DNA of 64,000 nucleotides from Gari tellinella (GCA_922989275.2 OV277862.1:48943786-49007785), one strand, 5' to 3'; counted from the stretch's first letter, positions 42,037 to 51,642 are shown. A program made the numbers and translations. The notes: generated by a model not told the origin, from the sequence alone.

Positions 42037-42241
42037 CAGCACAAATATAAGATAAATGGCAATCATTTACATAACCCGTAAAAACCCTGAAAAAACAAAA
42101 CAAAAAACTGATGATTTAGAACAGCATTCTAAGTCCAACACATGTCATAACTTGTTGAAGCAATACTTAACCCCAAACAAACCCACATGCTTCAACACCA
42201 TGTAGCACTCATACCAAATGAAATAAAACTTTCATTTACCA

Positions 42242-42450
42242 TTTTACCGCCTTTTTTCGTATAAGTGTCATTTACAAACAGATTGGATTCTGATCAGACG
42301 CCGAGTAAATCGGCGTCTGATCAGGATCAAAACTGCTTGGCATTTAAAACGATATTACCTTAGTCCATTTTCAATTTATCTAAAATTAAAACTTGAGAAA
42401 TCAAATAGACGACAGTTGTTTTATGCAGATGACGTCATTGCAGTAAGGGG
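42242..42450. mobile_element. Family A MITE
   Basis: TTTACCGCCTTTTTTCGTATA, ACAAACAGATTGGATTCTG, GACGCCGAGTAAATCGGCGTC, then AAATAGACGACAGTTG, GATGACGTCATTGCAGTAAG. Confidence 0.65.
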
Positions 42451-42583
42451 TTTCAATGTACCCCATGCTTCTTTATCCTAGCGCAAATATAAAATGTAAA
42501 CTCTTCCTAAACCCGCCCACAAAATCAACCCAACCCCTGGATCACACTCACAGTTTTATCCATGTGATATTTCTCAATTCTGC

Positions 42584-42780
42584 ATTGACTCATTCGCCCC
42601 TGATACTTATTGGCATCTCTAGTTTCAAAATAAGATATTATATCAATCATTATGTTCAATTTAGGCAATTTGACATAAGAACTATTGAATAGTGTTGAAC
42701 AGTTTGAAAGCGGCGTCTGATCAGTATCCACATATTTGAAAATAATCATTGTATTCGAGGTAATGCAGTGAAGCGGTTAA
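42584..42780. mobile_element. Family A MITE, core half deleted
   Basis: CATTCGCCCCTGATACTTAT at left (H-like), AAATTTAGGC-type arm, GGCGTCTGATCAGTATCC, TTCGAGGTAATGCAGTGAAG and TTAA end. Possibly an H/A recombinant. Confidence 0.5.
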
Positions 42781-42981
42781 AGCAATCAGATAAAATTGGC
42801 TTTGAAAAAGGTTATCCCCCACTTGAACCAGATATTCGATATTGAGTTTGGATGAATTCAAGGTCAACTAAAAACCAAACATTAGCAACTTAACTCTTTC
42901 ACTCTCAATGACGCCAACAGGCGCATTTGCAAACAGTTTGGATCCTGATCAGACGCTGCGATAGGGATTCAAACATTTAAG

Positions 42982-43150
42982 AAATAACAAATTCGTAGGT
43001 GTTCATTACCGTGCATTAGATCACAGTTAGGAGTTGAGATGTGGAGTCATTAGATCACGAGGCCTTTAGGCCGAGTGATCTAATTACCCACATCTTAACG
43101 ACTAACTTTGATCTAATGCACGGTAATGATCACCTACGAATTTGTTATTT
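42982..43150. repeat. Long near-perfect hairpin
   Basis: Arms AAATAACAAATTCGTAGGTG and CACCTACGAATTTGTTATTT, TACCGTGCATTAGATCA and complement, inner CGAGGCCTTTAGGCCGAG. About 80-bp arms. Confidence 0.8.
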
Positions 43151-43153
43151 TAA

Positions 43154-43507
43154 TTCTAACGTGACCTTTATTATAAAAATTCTATTTATGTATTACGCGT
43201 ATGGGTCAAATGGAACAGCGGATGGAAACGCTGCGCGTTTATTTCATAATCGCGGCGTTATATATGTTTCTCGCTATTCTTTGTCTCTATTACATAGGTT
43301 TCGAGACGTGTTAGAATTAAGACTAAGTCTTAACAAATTTTTATTCTAACGCGACTTTAATTGTAAAATTACTTTATACATATTACGCGTATGGGGCAAA
43401 CGGAACAGCGGATGGAAACGCCGCGCGTGCAGTTCATTATCGCGACGTAATATACGTTTCTCAGTATTCTTTGTCTATATGCCGTAGGTTTTGAGTCGTG
43501 TTAGAAT
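43154..43507. repeat. Two adjacent copies of a 165-bp element with TTCTAAC...GTTAGAA ends
   Basis: Copies at about 43155-43318 and 43342-43507 both start TTCTAACGYGAC and end CGTGTTAGAA, and share TATTACGCGTATGGG, GGAACAGCGGATGGAAACG and TTCTTTGTCT. Superfamily unassigned. Confidence 0.7.
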
Positions 43508-43616
43508 TGATACTAATATCGAGATTTTGTCAGCCATACTGCTTTAAATTTATCTTTGAAACGATATTGCAGACAACAGAATTGAAGCAGGCGACAATGA
43601 AACGGTGAAGGGGGAA

Positions 43617-43871
43617 CAGGGCTACCATAAGTTGACATGAAAAATCCTACGATTTCCAAATTTGCATTTTTCAAGTGCGAACTTACGAATCGTACCTTTA
43701 CCCCGTAGCCTGTTTCTGGTTTTGTTGACACGTGACTACTTAAAGCATGCTGGAAGTAAAGCAGAATGCGCCTTATGGCGCATTCTGTTTTACTTTCAGC
43801 CTGCTTTAAGCTACCATGTTCTAGAAAAAAATCCGAAGATTTAGGAAAAATCCGGGGAAATGGCAGCCCTG
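43617..43871. mobile_element. Family C MITE, near-perfect 6-bp duplication
   Basis: CAGGGCTACCATAAGTTG to AATGGCAGCCCTG. GGGGAA before and GGGTAA after. Core-2 GCGCCTTATGGCGC centre; about 90% like the copy at 17031. Confidence 0.8.
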
Positions 43872-43929
43872 GGGTAAAAACCTCACGAAAACATTGGCAG
43901 TGAAAGGGTTAAAAGAATGGCAAATGCGT

Positions 43930-44240
43930 TAACCCATTCCACGCCTAAGTCAACAATAGTCGATTTAATAAACCGCTTGGATCCTGAACGGTCGTAAGTC
44001 AAAACTTTAAAATACATTTAATTTCTGATTTCTCTATCAAACCTGTCTTGTGACATCTCTTTGGAATTGTCTTTTCAAGACAATTCCAAAGAGATGTCAC
44101 AAGACTGGAGTAAATAGAGAAATAAATAATAATTGAGACTTTTATTATCTGACTTACGACAACATTTGTCGTACGAAGTTTTGTGAAACGGGCCTCTGAT
44201 CAGACGTCGCGTAACGGGTAGTCTGAGCTTGATAGTATGA
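43930..44240. mobile_element. Family A/M MITE interrupted by family F
   Basis: TTAACCCATTCCACGCC...CCGCTTGGATCCTG at left. After the F element, TCTGATCAGACGTCGCGTAAC and CTGAGCTTGATAG remain of the core. Confidence 0.5.
43987..44194. mobile_element. Family F MITE, left tip missing
   Basis: AACGGTCGTAAGTCAAAAC at left. TTTGGAATTGTCTTTTCAAG and CTTTGGAATT pairing at the centre. Right end CGAAGTTTTGTGAAACGGGCC. Confidence 0.7.
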
Positions 44241-44347
44241 CTGAAAAATATTGTTATTTCATCATCACTCGTTTAACTTGGTAAACTCCAGGTTCAACTA
44301 TACTAGTAAATACAGATACTTTAGTTTCAGTTTCAGTTTAAACATAT

Positions 44348-44353
44348 TTTATT
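44348..44353 (-). promoter_or_regulatory. Candidate polyadenylation signal of gene 3
   Basis: AATAAA on the minus strand 43 nt after the stop codon of gene 3, in unique sequence. Confidence 0.5.
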
Positions 44354-44395
44354 TCAATTATATACATGAAATGGGGTTGGGATATTTTAGTTTGT

Positions 44396-46864
44396 TCAAT
44401 TCATTGCCGCAACTGCGTCCCAATATACCATAATAGATTGTTCGATGTTTCTCAGTTCAATCTCTTTCTTTACATTTTCACTAGCATTCGTTAAAGCAAG
44501 TTCGAGAATCCGAGGCAGAGCACCAACTACCACTATGAATACAACGTGCATTACCTCTGATATTTCAGAAGATGATCCAGTGACGTACTTATTTGAAATA
44601 TCGATTGTTAGACCAATTAAAACAATGATCAACATAATATGGAAAACGATCTTCAAAGCTTGTTGATGCGCGGGTCGATGCTTTTTCACAAGGAAAGCAA
44701 AAAGGTCTTTCGGAATCGCATACTTATTTTTGGAAAGTTTGAGCCTTTGTTTATTTTGCGAATCGTTGAATGTATTGGCTGCAACTTGAATGGTAGTGCT
44801 ATTAATACGTATACCCTTTAAACCTCGTGGCACCTTGACATTAGATATCACCATGTTGTCACCATAAAATGAGATGTGATTTGGTTGACCATCCAAGTTC
44901 CTTGATATATCGACAGCGTCAGACAACAGCTCCAGGTAGCCGTCACCAAATTCCCGAATACGATGAAAAATGTAGTATATCAGGACAACAAAGAAAAACA
45001 GATATCCAAAGGCATCAGATGGATAGACAATGACTGCAACAAGGCAAAATACGATGACCTGGGACAAAAAGGTAAATGTGCCGATGAAAATCAAACAAAT
45101 AGTGTACACATATATAATAACTGCGCCTGTAAGCAACACAATTGCCAATCCATTTAATACATAGTTCTCTAGAAACACTTTTCTGAGTATCGGACTTCTA
45201 CAAAACTGCATTAAGTATCTTCTGAATTCGCGCAGTGATCTTGCTGCACCGCGTACAATAAGAACAGTCCACATACAAATAGGGAGACCATACAGAAAAA
45301 TGCAAACAATGATTTCCAATATACAAAGAACAATGTAAAGAGGAACCGTGATTAATTTAAGCACATATGCCCCTTTTGAAGAGGATTGATTTCGAGTGAT
45401 AAAACTGCGCCCAATCTGTATTTTGAGAAGCCTTTTCCAGAAGCGCTTTGTAAACAACATAAAAATGCCACTCTTCAGTAAACAAATGACATTTTGATAT
45501 CCTGGTTCAAGGGGTTCATTGACCATTGCCAGAAGCTTGATATCCGTCAGACTCAAACCGAGAGGAGTTTTGAAACAAAACATTTGTGGTGGAATGCTAT
45601 CTTCGTATATCTGCTTTACGCTTCGAGGGACAACAATGAAAAATAAGCTAATAACAAAGTACAAAGCCAAAATTCCAACAGGTCCTCCGAACACGGTAGC
45701 AAATACACGAGCTCTGTCTTTTGGGTCTGCAAGAAGTGACAAAAACCCTACGGGTGTTCCGTGTTCAACGAACAATTTAACATTGTTTTCAAATGTAGAA
45801 TGATATATAATTATTTGGACATATATTCCAACAGGCATAGTAACCAGTACACAAAGCCTACGTATTCTTGATATAGCAATCGGCCATTTCGTCTTTAAGC
45901 CACACCAAATGTGATTAAGAAGGTCCGTAAATTTGTATGGCGTGTTTCCATTAAGGTATAACCATTCGGCATCGACATCGCCACTCTCAACCTCATTGTT
46001 TTCTTGGTTAACTTGAATAGTGTCGAGTAGCAACTCCATGGATGCCGCTGGCTCGACTTTTTCGTCATTTGCAACCCATGCACAGATATGGAAATGCAAA
46101 AATGGACAAAAAAGAAACATGATAATACCTAATATATAAGGACCCAGCGTACACTGAGGCCATTTTTCGATTTGGTGCTTCAGACAGTTGGCGGTTACAT
46201 TATCCAATGTATAATTGTATTCGACGACACAGCAGTTGTAATTGATGTAACTGATTGGATACATGAAGTATATTGCAGCAAGGTAGGATATGCTGTCTCG
46301 TGCGTTCGGTGCTTCAGCTAAGTGACAGTAATAGCTAATTTCGTACTTAGGCATCGCATTCCCCGACTTAATCACCTCATATGTAGAATCACGTATAGCA
46401 TTTACTATTGACCATGTTGTTTCTGGTGTCCCGAATGTTATATTGCAACTGTCTGGAACGTTAAATCGAATAACCATTTCTCTTTTAAATGTTTTCGCAT
46501 TCAGAAGGTCAAATGACAGTACTGTGTAGTCGATATTCCAGTAGAGGAAAGGATTCAATCCATTTTGCGTGCGGTAGGTCCAAACCCATTTATTTGGTAG
46601 GAAAGTATCTGGTGTTGAATTATACTTGATTGAACCGTTATTAAACTTGATGACAAAATGAGCAAACCGGATATCATCAACCGTCAGACGACTTCGAAAA
46701 AAAGCAACGCTTTGTTTGTCTACGGTCATTGGACAAAGCCTCGAAGGTATGAGGTTGGTCTGGTCAATGCTGTAAGTGTTATCGTCGATAAACGATGTGG
46801 CTGAGACCCTGTGATAACTTACCAGGGTAGAAATGAATACGATTGCTGTCAACGTGGATGTCAT
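44396..46864 (-). CDS. Multi-pass membrane protein of unknown function, family copy 3 (822 aa)
   Basis: Starts at the ATG that follows the conserved acceptor by 10 nt. The signal peptide is about residues 1-22. The ectodomain to about 238 has sequons near 76, 82, 141, 217 and 222 and cysteines at 44, 140, 180, 211, 212, 227 and 238. Predicted hydrophobic segments lie near 240-262, 335-354, 390-413, 500-537, 570-596, 600-634, 737-757 and 770-789. Between the first two is a polar stretch with WLYLNGNTPYKF. Conserved motifs are FGGPVGI (about 393), FGDGYLELLSDAVDIS (about 639) and FYGDNMVISNV (about 667). The tail after 790 is charged. No stop or intron. The partial copy at 1-618 is its closest relative here. 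Function unknown; possibly a receptor, channel or transporter-like protein on topology alone. Confidence 0.92.
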   Translation of the reverse strand: MTSTLTAIVFISTLVSYHRVSATSFIDDNTYSIDQTNLIPSRLCPMTVDKQSVAFFRSRLTVDDIRFAHFVIKFNNGSIKYNSTPDTFLPNKWVWTYRTQNGLNPFLYWNIDYTVLSFDLLNAKTFKREMVIRFNVPDSCNITFGTPETTWSIVNAIRDSTYEVIKSGNAMPKYEISYYCHLAEAPNARDSISYLAAIYFMYPISYINYNCCVVEYNYTLDNVTANCLKHQIEKWPQCTLGPYILGIIMFLFCPFLHFHICAWVANDEKVEPAASMELLLDTIQVNQENNEVESGDVDAEWLYLNGNTPYKFTDLLNHIWCGLKTKWPIAISRIRRLCVLVTMPVGIYVQIIIYHSTFENNVKLFVEHGTPVGFLSLLADPKDRARVFATVFGGPVGILALYFVISLFFIVVPRSVKQIYEDSIPPQMFCFKTPLGLSLTDIKLLAMVNEPLEPGYQNVICLLKSGIFMLFTKRFWKRLLKIQIGRSFITRNQSSSKGAYVLKLITVPLYIVLCILEIIVCIFLYGLPICMWTVLIVRGAARSLREFRRYLMQFCRSPILRKVFLENYVLNGLAIVLLTGAVIIYVYTICLIFIGTFTFLSQVIVFCLVAVIVYPSDAFGYLFFFVVLIYYIFHRIREFGDGYLELLSDAVDISRNLDGQPNHISFYGDNMVISNVKVPRGLKGIRINSTTIQVAANTFNDSQNKQRLKLSKNKYAIPKDLFAFLVKKHRPAHQQALKIVFHIMLIIVLIGLTIDISNKYVTGSSSEISEVMHVVFIVVVGALPRILELALTNASENVKKEIELRNIEQSIMVYWDAVAAMN

Positions 46865-46890
46865 CCTTCCGTTGCTGAAATAGTGAGATT
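46865..46890 (-). promoter_or_regulatory. Conserved splice acceptor just 5' of the gene 3 ATG
   Basis: Minus strand: CTCACTATTTCAG, then CAACGGAAGG, then ATG; last intron base 46875. Same design as genes 1 and 2. Confidence 0.7.
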
Positions 46891-46934
46891 AAAATTAAGT
46901 TACACAAGTTAACTTTACACTTCATTTATGCATA

Positions 46935-47182
46935 TACAGTGGAGAAAAAGTTATTCTATTCCGTTTAAACGCATACGAAACGCAAACGCAAATCGCTAAA
47001 ATGTAGGTAATAACCATTTTTGACATTTCTAATTGTTTTTTAATCTGAGTGGCAAACGGTTTGGAGCCTGATCAGACGCCGGGTAACCCGGCGTCTGATC
47101 TGGCTCCAAACTGTTTGCAATGCAAATATTAGTTTAAGCGTAAACGCGTTTATCGGGTAAGAATAACGTTTTCTCCACTGTA
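46935..47182. mobile_element. Family G MITE, 60 bp 5' of the gene 3 coding exon
   Basis: TA flanks; CAGTGGAGAAAAAGTTATTC to TTCTCCACTG; core 1 with the paired variant GCCGGGTAACCCGGC. It would lie in the 5' UTR intron if the acceptor is used. Confidence 0.85.
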
Positions 47183-47340
47183 TTAAAAGCGGTATTTGCT
47201 TGAATGAATCATGGTTCTTAAAACAGTTTTAATGAGTTCGTTGTAATAGTTTCTGAAATGTCTGTTCATTCATAAGGCAACAGTGTATCTTTAAAGTTAT
47301 TTTATTCAATGTGTGGTCCCTGAACACACATTTTATAAAT

Positions 47341-47916
47341 TGCCGTTTTACTTTTTACTCTCAATTGGTGATGTCGTCTTCTTGAATAGGCGATATCATT
47401 CATTCAATACATAATATTACTCTTTCGAATAGGTAATATTATTTTTTAAGAAAACTGATATTTGTAGGTGATATTACCTATTCGAATATTGATATAAAAA
47501 ATCGAACATGTGATCAAACGTATGAGATGTGATAAGAGATACCAGCCATTCGAATATTTTATAACACCTAATTGAATAAGTGATATAATAATATTGCAAT
47601 GAAAGGTAAAACGGTATCCTGTATGTCATTTTAAATTTTAATCTTATTTGGAGATATCGCCTATTCGAGACTTAATAGGTGAACTCAATCATTCGAAGAC
47701 TTAATATCAATTAATCAGAAAGTAAATAGATAATATCACCTATTCAATAAGGTGATATGATTTATTCGAATAAGTGATATCACGAATTCGAATCAGTAAT
47801 ATTACCTAATTAAAACTAATTCGAACTGTTGACATCACTAATTCGGACAGGATATGTCGTACACCAGAATAAGTGATATCACATGATGGGAATAAAAAGT
47901 CAAACTGCGCCTCAAA
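47341..47916. mobile_element. 576-bp element filled with copies of a GGTGATATCACC motif
   Basis: The ends GCCGTTTTACTTTTTACTC and GAATAAAAAGTCAAACTGC are a rough inverted pair. Inside, the motif GATATCACCTATTCGAATA and its complement occurs about twelve times in both orientations (for example 47384, 47469, 47652, 47735, 47750, 47776). No coding. Subterminal motif arrays are known from several DNA transposon groups; the class is not assigned. Confidence 0.6.
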
Positions 47917-47939
47917 AGTAAAAAGATTAAAAAGCCAAT

Positions 47940-48160
47940 CGAGATCCACCCTCAATGAGGTCGTAAAGCGCATTTGCAAACAGTTTTGGTCCTGATCAGA
48001 CGAGATCAACAGTGTTTGCCACTTGTTTTAAAATTACGTCAGTTAGTCTACCTTAAATCTAACTTTGAGACGATATTGCAGACAACAATATTGAAGCAGA
48101 CCACACTATGGTGGTTAAATGGTAAAAATCTCACGATAAATTTGATCATGAAAGGGTTAA
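47940..48160. mobile_element. Family A MITE, core mostly deleted
   Basis: GCGCATTTGCAAACAGTTTT, GGTCCTGATCAGACGAGATC, GATATTGCAGACAACAATA, ATGAAAGGGTTAA end. Confidence 0.65.
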
Positions 48161-48184
48161 ACACAACGCAGCCCAATGTTATTG

Positions 48185-48434
48185 TACAGTGGAGAAACTG
48201 TTATTCTTTCCCAATAAACGCGTTTACGCTAAAACTATTATTTGCAGTGCAAACAGTTTGGAGCCAGATCAGACGCCGGGTAACCCGGCGTCTGATCAGG
48301 CTCCAAACTGTTTGCCACCAAGATAAACAAGAATTATCAGAAGTGTCCAAAAGTTGTTCTTTTCTACGTTTTAGTGCTTTGCGTTTGCGCTCGTTTGCGT
48401 TTAAACGGGAAAGAATAACAGATTCTCCACTGTA
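48185..48434. mobile_element. Family G MITE, reverse orientation
   Basis: TACAGTGGAGAAACTGTTAT, CCAATAAACGCGTTTACGC, core 1 with GCCGGGTAACCCGGC centre, CGTTTAAACGGGAAAGAATA and TCTCCACTGTA. Confidence 0.85.
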
Positions 48435-48487
48435 CCTGTCCTAGCCAATGGTAATAAAACAATATTCCGTATGACATGCAAACTGAT

Positions 48488-48625
48488 TTAACTCTTTTAC
48501 TGCCACTGGCGTCAAATGCGACTTTGAAAACAGTTTGGATCCTGATCAGACGCCGCGTAACGCGGCATCTGATCAGGATCAAAGCTGTTTAAAACTCGTA
48601 TCGATTCGATTAATCTTAAGCAGAC
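48488..48625. mobile_element. Family A MITE, long arm truncated
   Basis: TTAACTCTTTTACTGCC, GCGACTTTGAAAACAGTTTG, core with GACGCCGCGTAACGCGGCATC (one unpaired change), AAAACTCGTATCGATTCG, then unrelated sequence. Confidence 0.65.
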
Positions 48626-49042
48626 ATGTAAAAACATTCATGCACCACATATGGTATTCATTGTTGGTTGTAGTTTAGGAAATATACACGCCAGAAAAAG
48701 CTTTATATTCAGGTAAGAGGTCAATGCTACAATCACCTCAAAAAGGTGTGTAGCACTTCAATATATCAAAATGCACTTGCCGACCAAATTTGGTATCTCT
48801 GGCTGATATGGTATAGGAAATACGATCATGACAAGCTTTACTCTATAATATAGGTCAAATGTCAAGGTCAAAGTCGCCTAATATTTAGTAAGCAAGGAGT
48901 AAATGTGCATTTACTCAGTGGTATATGACAAATGGCAGCGTAATACAGGATATACGTAATGCAGAAAGCTAATTTTGGAGCTTTATGCATTAGTTCTGTC
49001 TTGCAAATAGCTGCCAACTTTGACTACATTATTCAGCTGTAT
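48626..49042. other. Unassigned with two old repeat traces
   Basis: 48785-48870 (CCAAATTTGGTATC, GTCAAGGTCAAAGTC) resembles the degenerate region at 5801-6482. 48955-49010 holds TAATGCAGAAAGCTAATTTT / GGAGCTTTATGCATTA, a hairpin like the one at 60115-60165 and distantly like the family D core. Confidence 0.4.
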
Positions 49043-49262
49043 CCTAACCCCTCCCCACTGCCATGACGTCTTCAATTAAAAACAATTGTCGTCTGCTTTT
49101 GTTTCTTAAATTTAACTTTTGGGTATTTTGATATCAGAAATAATTAAATGAGTGGCAAACAGTTTGGATCCTGATCAGACGCCGCGTTACGCGGCGTCTG
49201 ATCAGGATTCAAACTGTTTTCAAATTACTCTTGCTTTCGGGGTAAGGCAGTGAATGAGTTAA
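49043..49262. mobile_element. Family A MITE
   Basis: CTAACCCCTCCCCACTGCC, ACGTCTTCAATTAAAAACAA, TTGTCGTCTGC, perfect core 1 with GCCGCGTTACGCGGC, TTGCTTTCGGGGTAAGGCAG and GAATGAGTTAA. Close to the copy at 21456. Confidence 0.8.
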
Positions 49263-49361
49263 TACATGTTTAACTGTATCGAAAATCAGAAATTGGCTCG
49301 AAAATGTCTCATATATTTAAATGTCCCCTTGCTAAGTATCACAACGATAATGATGGTGACG

Positions 49362-49551
49362 CAGGGCTGCCATTTCTCCGGATTTTTCCTAAATCTCCGG
49401 ATTTTTTCCCAGTTCATGGTAGCTTAAAGCAGTCGCATGTCAACAAAACAAGAAAAAGGCTACGGGGTAAAGGTACGATTCGTAAAATCTCATTTGAAAA
49501 ATGCAAATTTGGAAATCTTAGGATTTTTCTTGTCGACTTATGGCAGCCCTG
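49362..49551. mobile_element. Family C MITE with its core-2 hairpin deleted
   Basis: CAGGGCTGCCATTTCTCC to TTATGGCAGCCCTG. GTGACG before and ATGACG after (5 of 6). The arm breaks at GGTAGCTTAAAGCAG, directly followed by TCGCATGTCAACAAAAC, so the hairpin is cleanly missing. Confidence 0.8.
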
Positions 49552-49589
49552 ATGACGATGACTATCCTCATGGAATATTAAGAAAACAA

Positions 49590-49814
49590 TCATTTTACTG
49601 TCAATGGCCCCAACAAATAGTTTGGATCCTGATCAGGCGCCACGTAACGCGACGTCACTCGGGATGCAAACTGTTTGACACTCGTTTCGACATTTCGTCA
49701 GCCATTTGGCTTTAAATCTGACGTTGAAACGGTATTGCAGACAACAATTTTGAAGCAGCCAGGCGGCAATAAAGATTAAAATTTCACGATAAGTTTGGCG
49801 GTAAAGAGGTTCAT
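49590..49814. mobile_element. Family A MITE
   Basis: AACAAATAGTTTGGATCCTG, GGCGCCACGTAACGCGACGTC (worn centre), TTTGACACTCGTTTCGAC, GGTATTGCAGACAACAATTT, CGATAAGTTTGGCGGTAAAG. Confidence 0.65.
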
Positions 49815-49944
49815 ATTATAAAACTATTTAATCAAGTTCAGAAACCATTATAGATCTAAAACCATATATCTTTTTATTCAAAATGGACAATACGATCTTA
49901 CACCCATATTTACATAATTTGTTAACCTCACTACAAATAGGAGA

Positions 49945-50190
49945 ATAATGAAACTGTAAAGTAAACCCATCATCAGGTTCCTAACTGTTTGCACATCAGA
50001 TTAAATAGATAGTCAGAATCGATCGTAACAAGTTATTGTTTTCTACATTTTATTACAATGGGTTTGCGTTTCAACGAAAAAGAATGATGTCTTTTCGACT
50101 GTCGCATGATCAGGCCCTTGGTTACCAAGGCTGTATTTGTTTTCAATGGAACAGATTTTTTTTAGCATAAACGCGTTTTTCTCCGCTGTA
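49945..50190. mobile_element. Family G fragments
   Basis: GGTTCCTAACTGTTTGCAC, GTAACAAGTTATTGTTTTC, GTTTGCGTTTCAACG, AAAAGAATGATGTC, then a second scrap ATAAACGCGTTTTTCTCCG, CTGTA. Rearranged. Confidence 0.45.
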
Positions 50191-50399
50191 CATTGTTGTT
50201 GTAATTGTAAATTGCAAACAAAGTTATGAAAATACTCTGACCTTGTTTTATGCGTGCAAATAAGCTTGTTTGTCTCTCTTACTTTTTTTATGATTTCAAA
50301 TCTTTGAACTGAAACCGTCTATGGTCAGCGTTGAGTTTCCAAAAACTTTGATTCAGTGCTTATACGCTCAAGGTAACAACACTCAATATCGTTCAATAT

Positions 50400-50649
50400 T
50401 ACAGTGGAGAATCTGTTATTCTTTCCCAATAAGCACGTTTACGCTAAAACTATTATTTGCAGTGCAAACAGTTTGGAGCCACATCAGACGCCGGGTAACC
50501 CGGCGTCTGATCAGGCTCCAAACTGTTTGCCACCAAGATAAACAAGAATTATCAGAATTGTCCAAAAGTTGTTCTTTTCTACGTGTTAGTGATTTGCGTT
50601 TGCGTACGTTTGCGTTTAAACGGGAAAGAATAACAGATTCTCCACTGTA
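50400..50649. mobile_element. Family G MITE, reverse orientation
   Basis: TACAGTGGAGAATCTGTTAT to CAGATTCTCCACTGTA; core 1 with GCCGGGTAACCCGGC centre; nearly the same as the copy at 48185. Confidence 0.85.
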
Positions 50650-51174
50650 TCAATCCCACAAAAACGAGAAATCGATTGATTTTGAGAACTGTATTAGATG
50701 AAACAGTGAAACGAGTAAAAACGAATCAAATTCTAGTGAATAAGCATTACATTATAAAAGTAAATATGCTGACCATAAACTTAGTAGAACCAACTTTCAC
50801 TTTGTTTTGTGTACCGATAGTTAAGGGGACAGGAAAGTGGCCGGCTGGTTTGAAATATGGCGGCACAGAAGTTTTCTATTCCGCGGCTGTTGTAAAAGTT
50901 TCCTCGAGATTGTTTTATGAAACCTAAAGGCCATATGTAGGAATAATATCCAAATATGCCTGAAATAATATTCACGTGTTTCATGATAAGGTTTAGGTCA
51001 AATACCATACGTTTTTAAGCTCAATACACTGTTTTTCAATGTCACAAGTTCTCTAATATAAACAGTTTCAAATCCTTATTTATCAAACACATTTAAAAAG
51101 AAATACTGTTTTCAGAATGTTCACTATTAATGATTAATCTGGTTTTATTTTCATTCCATACAACTGTACCCATT
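50650..51174. other. No gene or element recognised
   Basis: GGCCGGCTGGTTTGAAATATGG... near 50840 is GC-richer than the surroundings, but no gene is supported. Confidence 0.4.
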
Positions 51175-51391
51175 TGTGACCACGATCCCATATATGGGAC
51201 ATAGGCAAACAGTGTAGACTCTGACCAGACGCCACATTATGCGGCGTCTGATCAGAGTCTACACTGTTTGCTGATAGGAATTTCAATATAAACAAATGAA
51301 AATGAAAATTTTGACCTGGCATTCCTTTGATAAAAAATGGACTAATCCAATATATAAACATGGGAGAATCCACTGGGCGTAATGGGTTTAA
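51175..51391. mobile_element. Family M MITE
   Basis: TGTACCCATTTGTGACCACG to GGGCGTAATGGGTTTAA. GGCAAACAGTGTAGACTCTG, CCAGACGCCACATTATGCGG and complement. It has about 65 bp more in its right arm than the copy at 1167. Confidence 0.7.
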
Positions 51392-51642
51392 ACAATCATC
51401 AGTTGTCTCAAGCATTTTGCTTATTTATTATGTAACAAGCAGAACATGCGTTTATATTAAAGAGTAATATACACTCACCTTCTATGGTTCAAGCGAAACT
51501 GTATCGTCGACATCAACTCGATAAATGCCGGGGTATTAAAAATATTTTAACCGGGTTAAATACCACTGTTGAGTCAAAAGCTTTACCAGTTTAGGCTAAA
51601 ATTGAATATCTCTGGATATTTACTTCCTGATTGCCAACCTAT

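Larger units (their letters stand above)
42890..43912. mobile_element. Family A MITE broken by three later insertions or duplications
   Basis: TTAACTCTTTCACTCTCAATG and ATTTGCAAACAGTTTGGATC at left. The long arm (GATATTGCAGACAACAG, GAAGCAGGCGACAATG) resumes near 43507. The end GGCAGTGAAAGGGTTAA is at 43896-43912. Between lie a hairpin (42982-43150), a duplicated 165-bp element (43154-43507) and a family C copy (43617-43871). Confidence 0.65.
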
